Source of the DNA: Candidatus Gastranaerophilales bacterium
GTDB taxonomy: Bacteria > Cyanobacteriota > Vampirovibrionia > Gastranaerophilales > Gastranaerophilaceae
Assembly (NCBI GenBank): GCA_944323145.1
Contig: CALURJ010000003.1
Location: forward strand, 1 to 64,000
Reading direction: 5' to 3'
Length of the DNA: 64,000 bases
The notes beneath the pieces are model-generated. The model saw only the letters and a program-made list of their open reading frames with translations, did no database searches and was not told the DNA's origin. Below, piece by piece: positions 17,135 to 24,981 of this stretch (position 1 is its first letter; every line of letters begins with the position of its first letter). A program made the translations under genes and the position numbers.

Positions 17135-17293
17135 ATGAAGAAAAAATTATCCCGTTCGGGAAGCGGATGGGCGCTGTTTATGCCGAAAACTTTGCTTGAA
17201 TTGATAGATGTCAATCCTGAAACAGATTTACTTGAGGTAAAAGTCGAAAATAATGTCGTCAAAATTACAAAGGCAGAGGAAACTAAACAGTAA
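17135..17293 (+). CDS. AbrB/MazE-like small DNA-binding protein (52 aa)
   Basis: The product contains RSGSGWALFMPKTLLELI followed by PETDLLEVKVENNVVKITKA, which matches the swapped-hairpin AbrB/SpoVT/MazE fold (a strand, an xPKxLxELL helix, then an hxVxVENNxIxI strand pair). Such proteins are antitoxins or transition-state regulators. No toxin gene is next to it. GGAG lies 8 nt before ATG. The gene overlaps the convergent asparaginase gene by 11 bp. It diverges from the broken prepilin E. Confidence 0.65.
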   Translation: MKKKLSRSGSGWALFMPKTLLELIDVNPETDLLEVKVENNVVKITKAEETKQ

Positions 17294-18239
17294 TCAATAT
17301 TTCTCCGACTGTGTCGCCGTGCAGTGTTTTTATGCTGTTATCAAATTCTATATCAGCCCAGTGAAGATTTTTTAAAACCTGTAAAACAACTATTTCCCGG
17401 GCTTTCATATCACAGTCGGCAATTTTTACAACAAATGCTTCCTCTGTTCTTGTATTAACAACAATACAAAGTCCTCCTGCACCGACTTTTGCCGCAATCC
17501 CGTCCGAATTTTCTATTATTTTTGTATCAGTCCTGTCCTCTCCGCCGATTATATATGGATAGTTTAGAAATGCGTTTTTAATCTTTTCATATTTCGGATT
17601 ACAGAAAAGATTGAGATAACCATGCAGCATATTAGTTAATGGCATTGACATAATAGGCACGCCGCATCCGTCTTTTGTTATCGGATATTCATGCGTAAGC
17701 CGGCAGAGTTCTGTAATTTTAGCTTTTATTGCCTGCTGAAGCGGATGTTCAGGATTATCATAAGTTTTTAAATCCCAATTTTTCATCTTGCATAAACCGA
17801 GCATCATGATGTGTTTGCCCGAGCAGTTATTATGCAAAATATTTTCAGGAATTCCTGATATCAGCATTTTTGTCTGTTCTGTTTTGGAAAGAGGTTTATG
17901 CAACCCGCATTTTAAATAGCTTTCGTCTAATCCTATTTTCTTTAGCAGGCGCATTGCCGTATTAACGTGAATTTCTTCTCCGGCATGAGAGGCACAGCAG
18001 ATTGCAATTTCATCCTCTGCCATATCATAGAATTTATCCATTCCGAAGTCGATAATAAGGCTTGCCTGTAATGGTTTAGCGCAGGAACGCAGATAGAACG
18101 GATAGTTTTTTGTATCTCCGGTAAAGTCAAAAGCTCTGTCTTTATCAGACAATACAATATATCCGTAATGTTCCTCTTCTACAAGTCCATCTCTTACATA
18201 TTCAACTAAAAGTTCAGGTTCAGTATTATTATTGACCAT
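17283..18239 (-). CDS. L-asparaginase II family protein (PF06089-type)
   Basis: This family, distinct from the EcAII type and including the Rhizobium etli enzyme, hydrolyses asparagine to aspartate and ammonia. The protein has the expected motifs: SCAKPLQA near 50, ICCASHAGEEIHVNTA near 80, NNCSGKHIMML near 140, DGCGVPIMSMPLTNM near 190-206 and AAKVGAGGLCI near 250. Length (318 aa) fits. I prefer ATG at 18239, which overlaps the end of the upstream gene by 11 bp with GGAG 13 nt upstream; a TTG four codons earlier lies too close to the ribosome site. Confidence 0.85.
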   Translation of the reverse strand: MVNNNTEPELLVEYVRDGLVEEEHYGYIVLSDKDRAFDFTGDTKNYPFYLRSCAKPLQASLIIDFGMDKFYDMAEDEIAICCASHAGEEIHVNTAMRLLKKIGLDESYLKCGLHKPLSKTEQTKMLISGIPENILHNNCSGKHIMMLGLCKMKNWDLKTYDNPEHPLQQAIKAKITELCRLTHEYPITKDGCGVPIMSMPLTNMLHGYLNLFCNPKYEKIKNAFLNYPYIIGGEDRTDTKIIENSDGIAAKVGAGGLCIVVNTRTEEAFVVKIADCDMKAREIVVLQVLKNLHWADIEFDNSIKTLHGDTVGEILITV

Positions 18240-18981
18240 TACGTTTAACAAGCTCCAAAAGCTGCAGCATTTTCCTTTTTAGTTTAATATTTTCATCTTT
18301 TAAGGCTGCAATTTCTTCTTCATACTTCTGACTGTCATTTGTATATTCTGTTTCAGGTTTTGGAACAGTATTGTAGTCAAGAATAAATCTTTTTTTAGCT
18401 TCTTCTTTAAGAATAAATAGAGATTTTAAATCATCTTCGGTAACAAATCCGAGTTCTACCATTATTTCACCGAATCTTTTCGGATTTCCGCTTTCTTGAG
18501 CATCCCTATGTGCAAGAATTGCTTGCTGCAGTTGATCTACGGTTATTACGCCCTTTTGTTTAAAATATTCACCTGTTCTGAATTTCCCGGCAATATATCC
18601 TGCCATAGCATAAAGTTCTACGGAATCCGGTTTTTTAATAAAATTCTGTTCAAGACACAGCTCATAATATTTAGCAACTTCTTCCATGGAAAGGAATGTA
18701 TTAACCGAAATTTCAAGCATACTGTATTCATTCATGCAGCATTGAAGAAAGTTGTAAATATTATTATCAAGTCCGTATTTACGTTCTGCTAACTCGGTTT
18801 TGCCTTTAAATGTTATTGTAGGTACAAATGTTGCAAATATTTCATCCGGATTGTTACGAAGAAACTCCTCACAGGATTTATCTCTCATTTCCTGTGCAAG
18901 TTTAATATACATGACTATTTTTACCCAAAAAGGAACATTAAAAACTTTATTCAGAAACAATTCGAAAATATTTTTTTTCAA
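18229..18981 (-). CDS. MshEN/PilB-N-like domain protein
   Basis: The 250-aa protein ends in a coiled-coil (about 215-250). Before it, residues about 140-190 (FKQKGVITVDQLQQAILAH then RFGEIMVELGFVTEDDLKSL) match the MshEN/GspE-N fold, which in pilus and secretion ATPases binds cyclic-di-GMP or a membrane partner. The N-terminal 130 residues are helical and carry ITFKG near 57. There is no ATPase domain, so it is a stand-alone regulatory or adaptor protein. It is coupled to the asparaginase gene. A role in type IV pilus control is plausible given the prepilins nearby, but is inference. Confidence 0.55.
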   Translation of the reverse strand: MKKNIFELFLNKVFNVPFWVKIVMYIKLAQEMRDKSCEEFLRNNPDEIFATFVPTITFKGKTELAERKYGLDNNIYNFLQCCMNEYSMLEISVNTFLSMEEVAKYYELCLEQNFIKKPDSVELYAMAGYIAGKFRTGEYFKQKGVITVDQLQQAILAHRDAQESGNPKRFGEIMVELGFVTEDDLKSLFILKEEAKKRFILDYNTVPKPETEYTNDSQKYEEEIAALKDENIKLKRKMLQLLELVKRNGQ

Positions 18982-19144
18982 ATCAACCTCTCATCAAAAC
19001 ATCCTATATATTTATTTATTATAACATATCTTATAAATAATATCAAGATGTCTTACCCGAACAGGTAATTTATTTTTCCTGCTTTATGCTATTGATTTAT
19101 TCAAATAAAAATTGTATTATTGGTTTATAACAGGAGATTATAGT

Positions 19145-20341
19145 ATGGAAAAAGAAACGAAGAAAAAGATTTCAATTGCTGTTATTGCAATTATAGGAAT
19201 TATAACAACGATAAAGCTGGCAGTAATTTATTATAATGCAAATTTTAACCCTTATGCGCTTTCAAGTTTTTGTTCTGTTAATGATTTTATTGACTGTGAC
19301 GGTATTGCAAGAACTACGGAAGCACAATTTTTAGGGATACCTCTTGCATACTGGGGATTGTTTTTCTATGCCTTCGTATTTTTAATGCTTTTTGCCCCAA
19401 AATTGAAAAATTTTAAACTATTTAAATTTATGGAAGTATTTAAAAATCCTCTGGATTATATAGCTTCTTTAGGTTTATTTGCTTTTATTATTTCAATGGT
19501 ACTCCTTTGTTTAAGCTTGTTTGAAATTAAAAAACTGTGTGTTTTATGCGCATTTACATATATTTTGAATCTTTTAATCGGCTGTATTGCAACAGATTTT
19601 AAAAATGGCGGGTTTGTACATTCTATAAAACAGAGCGTAATTGACTTTTTAGATGCAATTAAAGTAAAAGCATATTTAATAGCTTTTATTGTTGTAATGC
19701 TTGCTGCAGCAGGTTGTTTGGCTTATACCAGAATATCTTTTGTATTTGCCCCGCAGGTTAAACGCCAGTACGAATTAAAGGAATTTACTCATCCAAATTA
19801 CAAAAAATATAATGTTAAAGGTAATATTTTAGGCGACGAGGATGCAAAGATAACTATTTATGTTTACTCGGATTATCAGTGTCCTATTTGTCCGGCACAA
19901 AATATTATGATGTATAAACTGGCAAAAGAAATGAAGGGAATACGGGTTATACATAAAAATCTCCCTCTGGATACCGAATGCAACCCTTATTTACAGGCTC
20001 CTTTCCATCAAGGTTCCTGTATTGATGCCAGATATGCAATTGCTGCGGAAAAACAGGGTAAATTTTGGGAAATGAACAGTATTCTGTTTGATAAAAAGCC
20101 TCAGACGGAAGATGATATTCTGGAACTTGTAAAAAATATGAATTTTGACCTTGATAAACTTCAGGCAGATGCAAACAGTCCTGAAACCGAAAAGGAAATT
20201 AAGGAGCAGATTAAATATGCTTATACTAACGGAATTAACGGAACTCCTGCAACAATAATTAACGGAAAAATTGATATCGGTATTCAGCAGTATAATGAAT
20301 ACAAGGAAATGGTGAAAAAACTTGGAGCAGAAGAAAGATAA
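19145..20341 (+). CDS. VKOR-DsbA fusion, disulfide bond formation
   Basis: Disulfides are made in periplasmic proteins by a DsbA-type oxidase that is recharged by a VKOR membrane enzyme; here both are one polypeptide of 398 aa. The VKOR part has membrane helices up to about 200, the loop cysteines Cys43 and Cys51 and the redox pair CVLC at 132-135. The DsbA/thioredoxin part (about 225-395) has CPIC at 246-249 and the cis-Pro loop GTPAT near 370. The same fusion is common in Cyanobacteria. ATG at 19145 follows an AGGAG site. The queH gene overlaps its end by 20 bp. Confidence 0.88.
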   Translation: MEKETKKKISIAVIAIIGIITTIKLAVIYYNANFNPYALSSFCSVNDFIDCDGIARTTEAQFLGIPLAYWGLFFYAFVFLMLFAPKLKNFKLFKFMEVFKNPLDYIASLGLFAFIISMVLLCLSLFEIKKLCVLCAFTYILNLLIGCIATDFKNGGFVHSIKQSVIDFLDAIKVKAYLIAFIVVMLAAAGCLAYTRISFVFAPQVKRQYELKEFTHPNYKKYNVKGNILGDEDAKITIYVYSDYQCPICPAQNIMMYKLAKEMKGIRVIHKNLPLDTECNPYLQAPFHQGSCIDARYAIAAEKQGKFWEMNSILFDKKPQTEDDILELVKNMNFDLDKLQADANSPETEKEIKEQIKYAYTNGINGTPATIINGKIDIGIQQYNEYKEMVKKLGAEER

Positions 20342-20867
20342 AATCGTAATTCATACATGCTGTGCAATATGTTCTGGATATCCCATATCTTATCTACAGG
20401 ATATGGGATATCAGGTTACTGCATATTTTTATAATCCGAATATTTTTCCAGATACAGAATATCAAAAACGATTGGAAGCGGAAAAAACTTTATGTTCTCA
20501 CTTTGGGTGTAATCTAGTTGAAGAAGTTTATAATCCCGATGAATTTTTTAAAGCTGCAAAAGGTCTGGAAGGGGAGCCTGAAAAAGGCAGACGCTGTGAT
20601 AAATGTTTCGAATTAAGGTTAAGAAAGACTGCTGAATTTGCTAAAAAAAGTGGTATAAATAAATTTACAACATCGATTGTAATAAGCCCTCATAAAAGTT
20701 TTCAAAAACTTTCCCAAATCGGAGAAAATATTGCTCGAGAGTTTGGGCTTGAATATATTGCCATTGATTTTAAAAAGAAGGACGGATTTTTAAAAACTAA
20801 TAAAATTTCAAAAGAACTTAATCTATACCGCCAGAATTACTGCGGATGCAAATTTAGTATAAGATAA
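20322..20867 (+). CDS. queH: Epoxyqueuosine reductase QueH
   Basis: QueH (DUF208) reduces epoxyqueuosine to queuosine in tRNA using an iron-sulfur centre. The 181-aa protein has the family cysteines: HTCCAICSGYP at 11-21, RRCDKCFELRL near 87, and YCGC close to the C-terminus, plus the NPNIFPDTEYQKRLE segment. It starts with TTG inside the end of the VKOR-DsbA gene and is probably cotranscribed with it. Confidence 0.88.
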   Translation: MEQKKDKIVIHTCCAICSGYPISYLQDMGYQVTAYFYNPNIFPDTEYQKRLEAEKTLCSHFGCNLVEEVYNPDEFFKAAKGLEGEPEKGRRCDKCFELRLRKTAEFAKKSGINKFTTSIVISPHKSFQKLSQIGENIAREFGLEYIAIDFKKKDGFLKTNKISKELNLYRQNYCGCKFSIR

Positions 20868-20972
20868 ATCATATATTTACACTATGATTATTTTCAGAAA
20901 TGTTATATAATAAAATAAAACTTGATTTATTGAAATTTATTATTAAAAACTATGCAAAAGGAATATTATTTT

Positions 20973-21992
20973 ATGAATAAGAAGATTGTTTGGATATTAT
21001 CAGCTTTTTTAGTATTAAATTCTTTGCAGGTTATTGCTGCCGGAGTGGACAAACTTGAACCTATAGGAAAACAGTCATCGTCTTCACGTTCTTCAAAAAC
21101 TTCCCGTTATGCGGAGTTATCAAGACAAAAAAATGAAGATTCAGAAAGACAGAAGCCGAAGGTTGAGTTAGATAAGGAAACGGTTTATTACCCTAATGCA
21201 AATATTAAAAGTGCAATGGCAAAATATAAAGCGGGAAATTATACCGGCTGCTTGCAGGAACTTTTTTCTTTGACTAAAAAGGAACCTTCAAATGCTCTTG
21301 CTTATTACTATATGGCAATGGCATATACTCATATTGACAGAGAAGCGGAAGCAATTGAGGCTTATGAAAAGGTTCTGTCGCTTAACCCGAATGAATATCT
21401 GTCTGAATATGCATTAAAAGGCAGGGATTGTTTAACCGGAGGTCCGGCATGTCATGAAGAAGAACCGCAGGAAGAATTATCCGATTTGGATAGGTTCATC
21501 AATGCCCCTTATGGAAACGGTTTATCACCAGAGCTTAATCAGGAGGTTAAACAAAAAGAATTAACAAATATTAAAGAAACCATTAATAAAAAAGAACATA
21601 TGGAAGATAATGATGTAGAAAAAATTCGAAAATTTGATGAAAAATATAAATCTTCTGAAGAGATGAACGATAGAATTGCTCAAGTAAGTGATGAAGAGGT
21701 TTTGAAAGCTATTCAAACACTTAAAGATGCGGGTGTAAATGTCACCGTACAGCAGGATAATCCTTATGCTCAAATGACGCAGTATCAAGACCCTAAAATG
21801 GCTGAGATGAGTATGCTGCTTGGAGGGAACAATAATAATAACGGAAATAACATGATGAATATGATTCCTATGCTTATGAGCCAGACACAGAAGGGCGAAA
21901 ATATCGATCCGCGTGTTATGCAGGCATTAATGATGAATTCTATGATGTCAGATTTCGGTTATATGAATAATAACAACAATAATAATTATTAA
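20973..21992 (+). CDS. Exported TPR protein with Asn/Met-rich tail
   Basis: The 339-aa protein has a signal peptide (about 1-24, QVIAAG), a Ser/Lys-rich spacer and two or three TPR units at about 75-145 (AMAKYKAGNYTGCLQELFSL, ALAYYYMAMAYTHIDREAEAI). A charged helical part follows, then a tail rich in Asn and Met with two poly-Asn runs (near 290 and at the end). ATG at 20973 has AAGGAA 10 nt upstream. A partner role on the cell envelope is likely, but no family is recognised. The next gene follows after 4 nt. Confidence 0.6.
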   Translation: MNKKIVWILSAFLVLNSLQVIAAGVDKLEPIGKQSSSSRSSKTSRYAELSRQKNEDSERQKPKVELDKETVYYPNANIKSAMAKYKAGNYTGCLQELFSLTKKEPSNALAYYYMAMAYTHIDREAEAIEAYEKVLSLNPNEYLSEYALKGRDCLTGGPACHEEEPQEELSDLDRFINAPYGNGLSPELNQEVKQKELTNIKETINKKEHMEDNDVEKIRKFDEKYKSSEEMNDRIAQVSDEEVLKAIQTLKDAGVNVTVQQDNPYAQMTQYQDPKMAEMSMLLGGNNNNNGNNMMNMIPMLMSQTQKGENIDPRVMQALMMNSMMSDFGYMNNNNNNNY

Positions 21993-21996
21993 TTGT

Positions 21997-22599
21997 ATGG
22001 TTTTAGATTATGAAACAGCAAAAGAAAAATTGTTGACAAAGAAGGATGATGCCTGTCAACAATTTTTCGTAAAAAATGGTTATATTTTGGAAAATGCATA
22101 CTATGAGCTTTTGTCTGATAACCTTGATAAAGCGAAAAATCTTTTTGGCTTAATAAAGAATAGTGATATAAGGGCGCATTGGGCTTCCTTTATGATTTCT
22201 TTAATAGAAGGGGATGTAAAAGAGTATCCTTCTTATTTTGAGTTAAGAAATTTCCTTGAAATAGATTTGAATATACTCCTTACATATTTTAAAGGTAATT
22301 ATATTGAAAAAATAATAAGATATGCAGATTTCCTGTTTACAATCAATCCTGAAGTACATAAATTTATCGGGAGAGTTTTTTATAACAACGGGTATAAAGA
22401 ACAGGGAATGTTTTTTTTAGACAGGGCAAGAAATTATTTTTACCATGATCCGGAGCTGCATTATCTTTTGGCTTTTATTTATTATAATGACGACGAGTTT
22501 GTAAAAGCAGAAAAGGCCGCCAATGACTGCCTCTATATTTTACCGAATTATTTCCCGGCTGTAAGTATGCTAAAAAAGATTAAGGAAATCAAAAAATAG
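21997..22599 (+). CDS. TPR-like helical-repeat protein
   Basis: The 200-aa product is helical, with a TPR-like pair at about 125-195 (FIGRVFYNNGYKEQGMFFLDRARNYF, LHYLLAFIYYNDDEFVKAEKAANDCL). No signal peptide or membrane helix. It starts 4 nt after the preceding TPR gene with no separate ribosome site, so it depends on coupling to it. The two proteins probably work together. Confidence 0.6.
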   Translation: MVLDYETAKEKLLTKKDDACQQFFVKNGYILENAYYELLSDNLDKAKNLFGLIKNSDIRAHWASFMISLIEGDVKEYPSYFELRNFLEIDLNILLTYFKGNYIEKIIRYADFLFTINPEVHKFIGRVFYNNGYKEQGMFFLDRARNYFYHDPELHYLLAFIYYNDDEFVKAEKAANDCLYILPNYFPAVSMLKKIKEIKK

Positions 22600-22667
22600 T
22601 TTGCGATTTATAATTGTTCATGGTACACTTATTCTCGCTTAAGACTTGCTAACAGGAGAAAACATAT

Positions 22668-23717
22668 ATGATTATAATAATGGAGCGTAATGCTACAAAG
22701 GTTCAAATACAACGTGTCATTGATTTTTTACGTGATAACGGATTTGATATAAGATTTAATCAGGGGCAGGTTCACGCGGTAATTGATGCTATAGGAGATA
22801 AAACTACTGTCACTCCCGGCAGGGTTGCAGCATTTGACGGAGTAAAAGAAGTTAAAATTATAAGAGAGCCTTTCAGACTTGCATCACGTGACAGAAAACC
22901 TGAAGACACAGTAATCGAATTTGCGAACGGTGTAAAAATCGGAGGAAATAATAAACCTGTTGCAATGATAGGTCCGTGTTCGGTGGAAGAAGATTATGAG
23001 GGGCTTTTGAAAGTTGCCCTTGCAGGAAAAGAAATGGGCTGTGAATTTTTAAGAGGCGGCGCATTCAAACCCAGAACTTCTCCTTATGATTTTCAGGGCT
23101 ACGGAGAAAAAGCTTTAAAGTATTTAAAAAGAGCAAGCGAAGAAACAGGTTTGTTGATTGTTTCAGAAGTAATGGATGCTTCTGATTTGAGTATGATGTG
23201 CGATTATGTTGATGTTTTGCAAATTGGGGCACGAAATGTACAGAATTTCAAGCTGCTTCATGCTGTCGGAAGATGCAGAAAACCGGTTATACTAAAACGC
23301 GGTCTGGCAAGTACAATCAGAGAATTTTTGCTTGCGGCCGAACATATTATGTATAACGGCAACCCGAATGTTATTCTTTGTGAACGCGGAATTAGAAGTT
23401 TTGACAGCGCGTTTACGCGTAACGTTATGGATATAGCTTCAATTCCCGTTATTAAAAAATATTCTCACCTTCCGATAATTGTCGATCCGAGCCATGGAAC
23501 AGGCCAGAGGTACTTAATTGAACCGATGGCAAAAGCAGGACTTGTTGTCGGTGCTGATGGAATTATGATTGAGGTTCACCATGATCCGGAAAATGCTCTG
23601 TCAGATGGTAAGCAAAGTTTGCCTATTCCGATGTTTAAAGAAGTTATGGGCAGAATTAACCAGTTCAATAACAGGCTTCACTATGAAAAGACTTGTTTGT
23701 CAGCGAATGTGAATTAG
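22668..23717 (+). CDS. aroF: 3-deoxy-7-phosphoheptulonate synthase (DAHP synthase, type I-beta)
   Basis: The first shikimate-pathway enzyme condenses PEP with erythrose 4-phosphate. The 349-aa protein has an N-terminal ACT-like regulatory segment (about 1-75, [24 protein letters not shown]) and the catalytic barrel with [60 protein letters not shown] and DPSHGTGQR. Catalytic Cys lies in GPCS. The short regulatory domain is typical of the AroF/TM0343 group. An AGGAGA site precedes ATG at 22668; the ATG four codons later is also possible. An intrinsic terminator follows. Confidence 0.93.
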   Translation: MIIIMERNATKVQIQRVIDFLRDNGFDIRFNQGQVHAVIDAIGDKTTVTPGRVAAFDGVKEVKIIREPFRLASRDRKPEDTVIEFANGVKIGGNNKPVAMIGPCSVEEDYEGLLKVALAGKEMGCEFLRGGAFKPRTSPYDFQGYGEKALKYLKRASEETGLLIVSEVMDASDLSMMCDYVDVLQIGARNVQNFKLLHAVGRCRKPVILKRGLASTIREFLLAAEHIMYNGNPNVILCERGIRSFDSAFTRNVMDIASIPVIKKYSHLPIIVDPSHGTGQRYLIEPMAKAGLVVGADGIMIEVHHDPENALSDGKQSLPIPMFKEVMGRINQFNNRLHYEKTCLSANVN

Positions 23718-23726
23718 ATATAAATC

Positions 23727-23755
23727 TTGAAAAATTCTAGACGGTTTGTTATACT
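23727..23755 (+). promoter_or_regulatory. Promoter of prepilin A, overlapping the aroF terminator
   Basis: TTGAAA (23727-23732) and TATACT (23750-23755) are 17 bp apart. The -10 lies in the stem-loop of the aroF terminator. Confidence 0.5.
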
Positions 23756-23773
23756 AATAACAAATCGTTTTTG
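23740..23773 (+). terminator. Terminator of the DAHP synthase gene
   Basis: CGGTTTGTTAT and ATAACAAATCG form an 11-bp stem with one G-T pair, followed by TTTTTG. Confidence 0.65.
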
Positions 23774-23792
23774 ATATTGAAAGAGGGAAAGT

Positions 23793-24981
23793 ATGAATAT
23801 ATTAAAAAATATTAAGAATATCGGGGGGGGGGCCTCTAGGCTCTGAAGGAACTGTTTTTATTTGTCATCCAGCACTGGTTGCGGGATCTGATGGAGTATT
23901 AGAAGATAAGGAGGTAGGAGGGTATGCCTTTATCGGTGAGTGCAGCCCGCGTAAAACTCTTTTCCCTCTCTTGGAAGATGGATTAAGGGAGAGGGTATTT
24001 TCATGGCATCCTGCTCAAAACGAAGGAACAGAGGATTGTGCTAATGCCGCTAGAATGCGATTGCGGATCAAGTCCGCAATGACGAATTACAACGGACAAG
24101 GAAGCCTTTCCTTACTAGGGAAAGTAAGGATGGGTTTTAAACAATCTAAACCTCACCCCATCCCTCTCCTTTACAAGGAGAGGGGGAACAATTCACCTAA
24201 ATTCACTTCACGTTTTACTGTTCACCCTTCACCTAAAAAACGCACCGCGTTCACTTTGGCAGAAGGCGCTACGCGCGTAGCCCTGCCGAACAGTCAACGT
24301 CGGGCTGCGTTTACTTTGGCAGAAGTTTTAATCACCCTCGGGATAATAGGTGTTGTTGCTGCAATGACCTTGCCTTCCGTTATTACTAAATATGAGAAGC
24401 ACGAAGCAGTTAACAGACTTAAAAAATCATATTCTACAATCAATCAGGCACTTGTATTTTCTCAAGCTGAAAACGGCGATTTTTCCGAATGGGGTATAGA
24501 ACGGCAGGAAGCTGATTGGGATAACTATCAGGATAAACTTTCCAAACTTGTTAAGCAAAATATTATTCCCTATCTAAAAGTCTTAAAAGACTGTGAATAT
24601 GATAAATGTAAAGACGCAGCCGACACAACATTCAGAGATGGTACAGTAAGCAGATGGTATGGTAATAGAACTCATTATGTCATTTATCTTAATGACGGTT
24701 CAAGAATACTGTTTTTTATAAATAATTCTAATGATAATGACGGAATAAACAGATGGCATGAACTCGTAATGTTGTTGGACATTAATGGAGACAGCAAACC
24801 AAACCGTATGGGAAGAGATGTCTTTTCTCTGTATTTATATGCAGATAATAGAAAAGTCAATATGTATGGAACAAGTTTTTCAAGAGAAGCAATGCTGTCT
24901 AATTGTGAAAACTATGGAAGTTATTGCGGCGGACTTATACAAACAGACGGATGGCAAATTAAGGATGACTATCCCTGGTAG
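23793..24981 (+). CDS. Type IV prepilin-like gene A, phase-variable and out of frame at a G10 tract
   Basis: ATG at 23793 with GAGGG upstream opens ten codons (MNILKNIKNI), then a G10 tract (23823-23832). In the current state this frame stops at 23844-23846. The prepilin frame is offset by one and is free of stops from 23806 to 24981, but has no good start; a TTG at 23971 is the first possible one and has no ribosome site. Loss of one G (G9) would join ATG to the prepilin. The body has two prepilin cleavage sites 20 residues apart (FTLAEG at 24250 and FTLAEVLITLG at 24310), a hydrophobic helix and the signature LDINGDSKPNRMGRDVF. It is most likely an exported pilin or pseudopilin whose expression switches on and off. 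Confidence 0.7.
23823..23832 (+). repeat. G10 homopolymer tract at the prepilin A leader
   Basis: Ten consecutive G bases follow the tenth codon of the leader. Changing the count shifts the frame into or out of the prepilin; G9 or G12 would put the ATG in frame. Confidence 0.9.
24268..24281. repeat. 14-bp palindrome inside the duplicated prepilin cleavage site (A)
   Basis: GCTACGCGCGTAGC is self-complementary. It sits in the 60-bp in-frame unit that separates the two FTLAE sites of prepilin A, and the same 14 bases occur in prepilin D (53667-53680). A partial copy lies in the element at 60475-60483. Confidence 0.8.

Noticed and set aside
23971-24981. TTG at 23971 as the true start of prepilin A
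   Set aside because: There is no ribosome site in front, and the same frame is open far upstream to the G tract, where a strong start lies one frame off.
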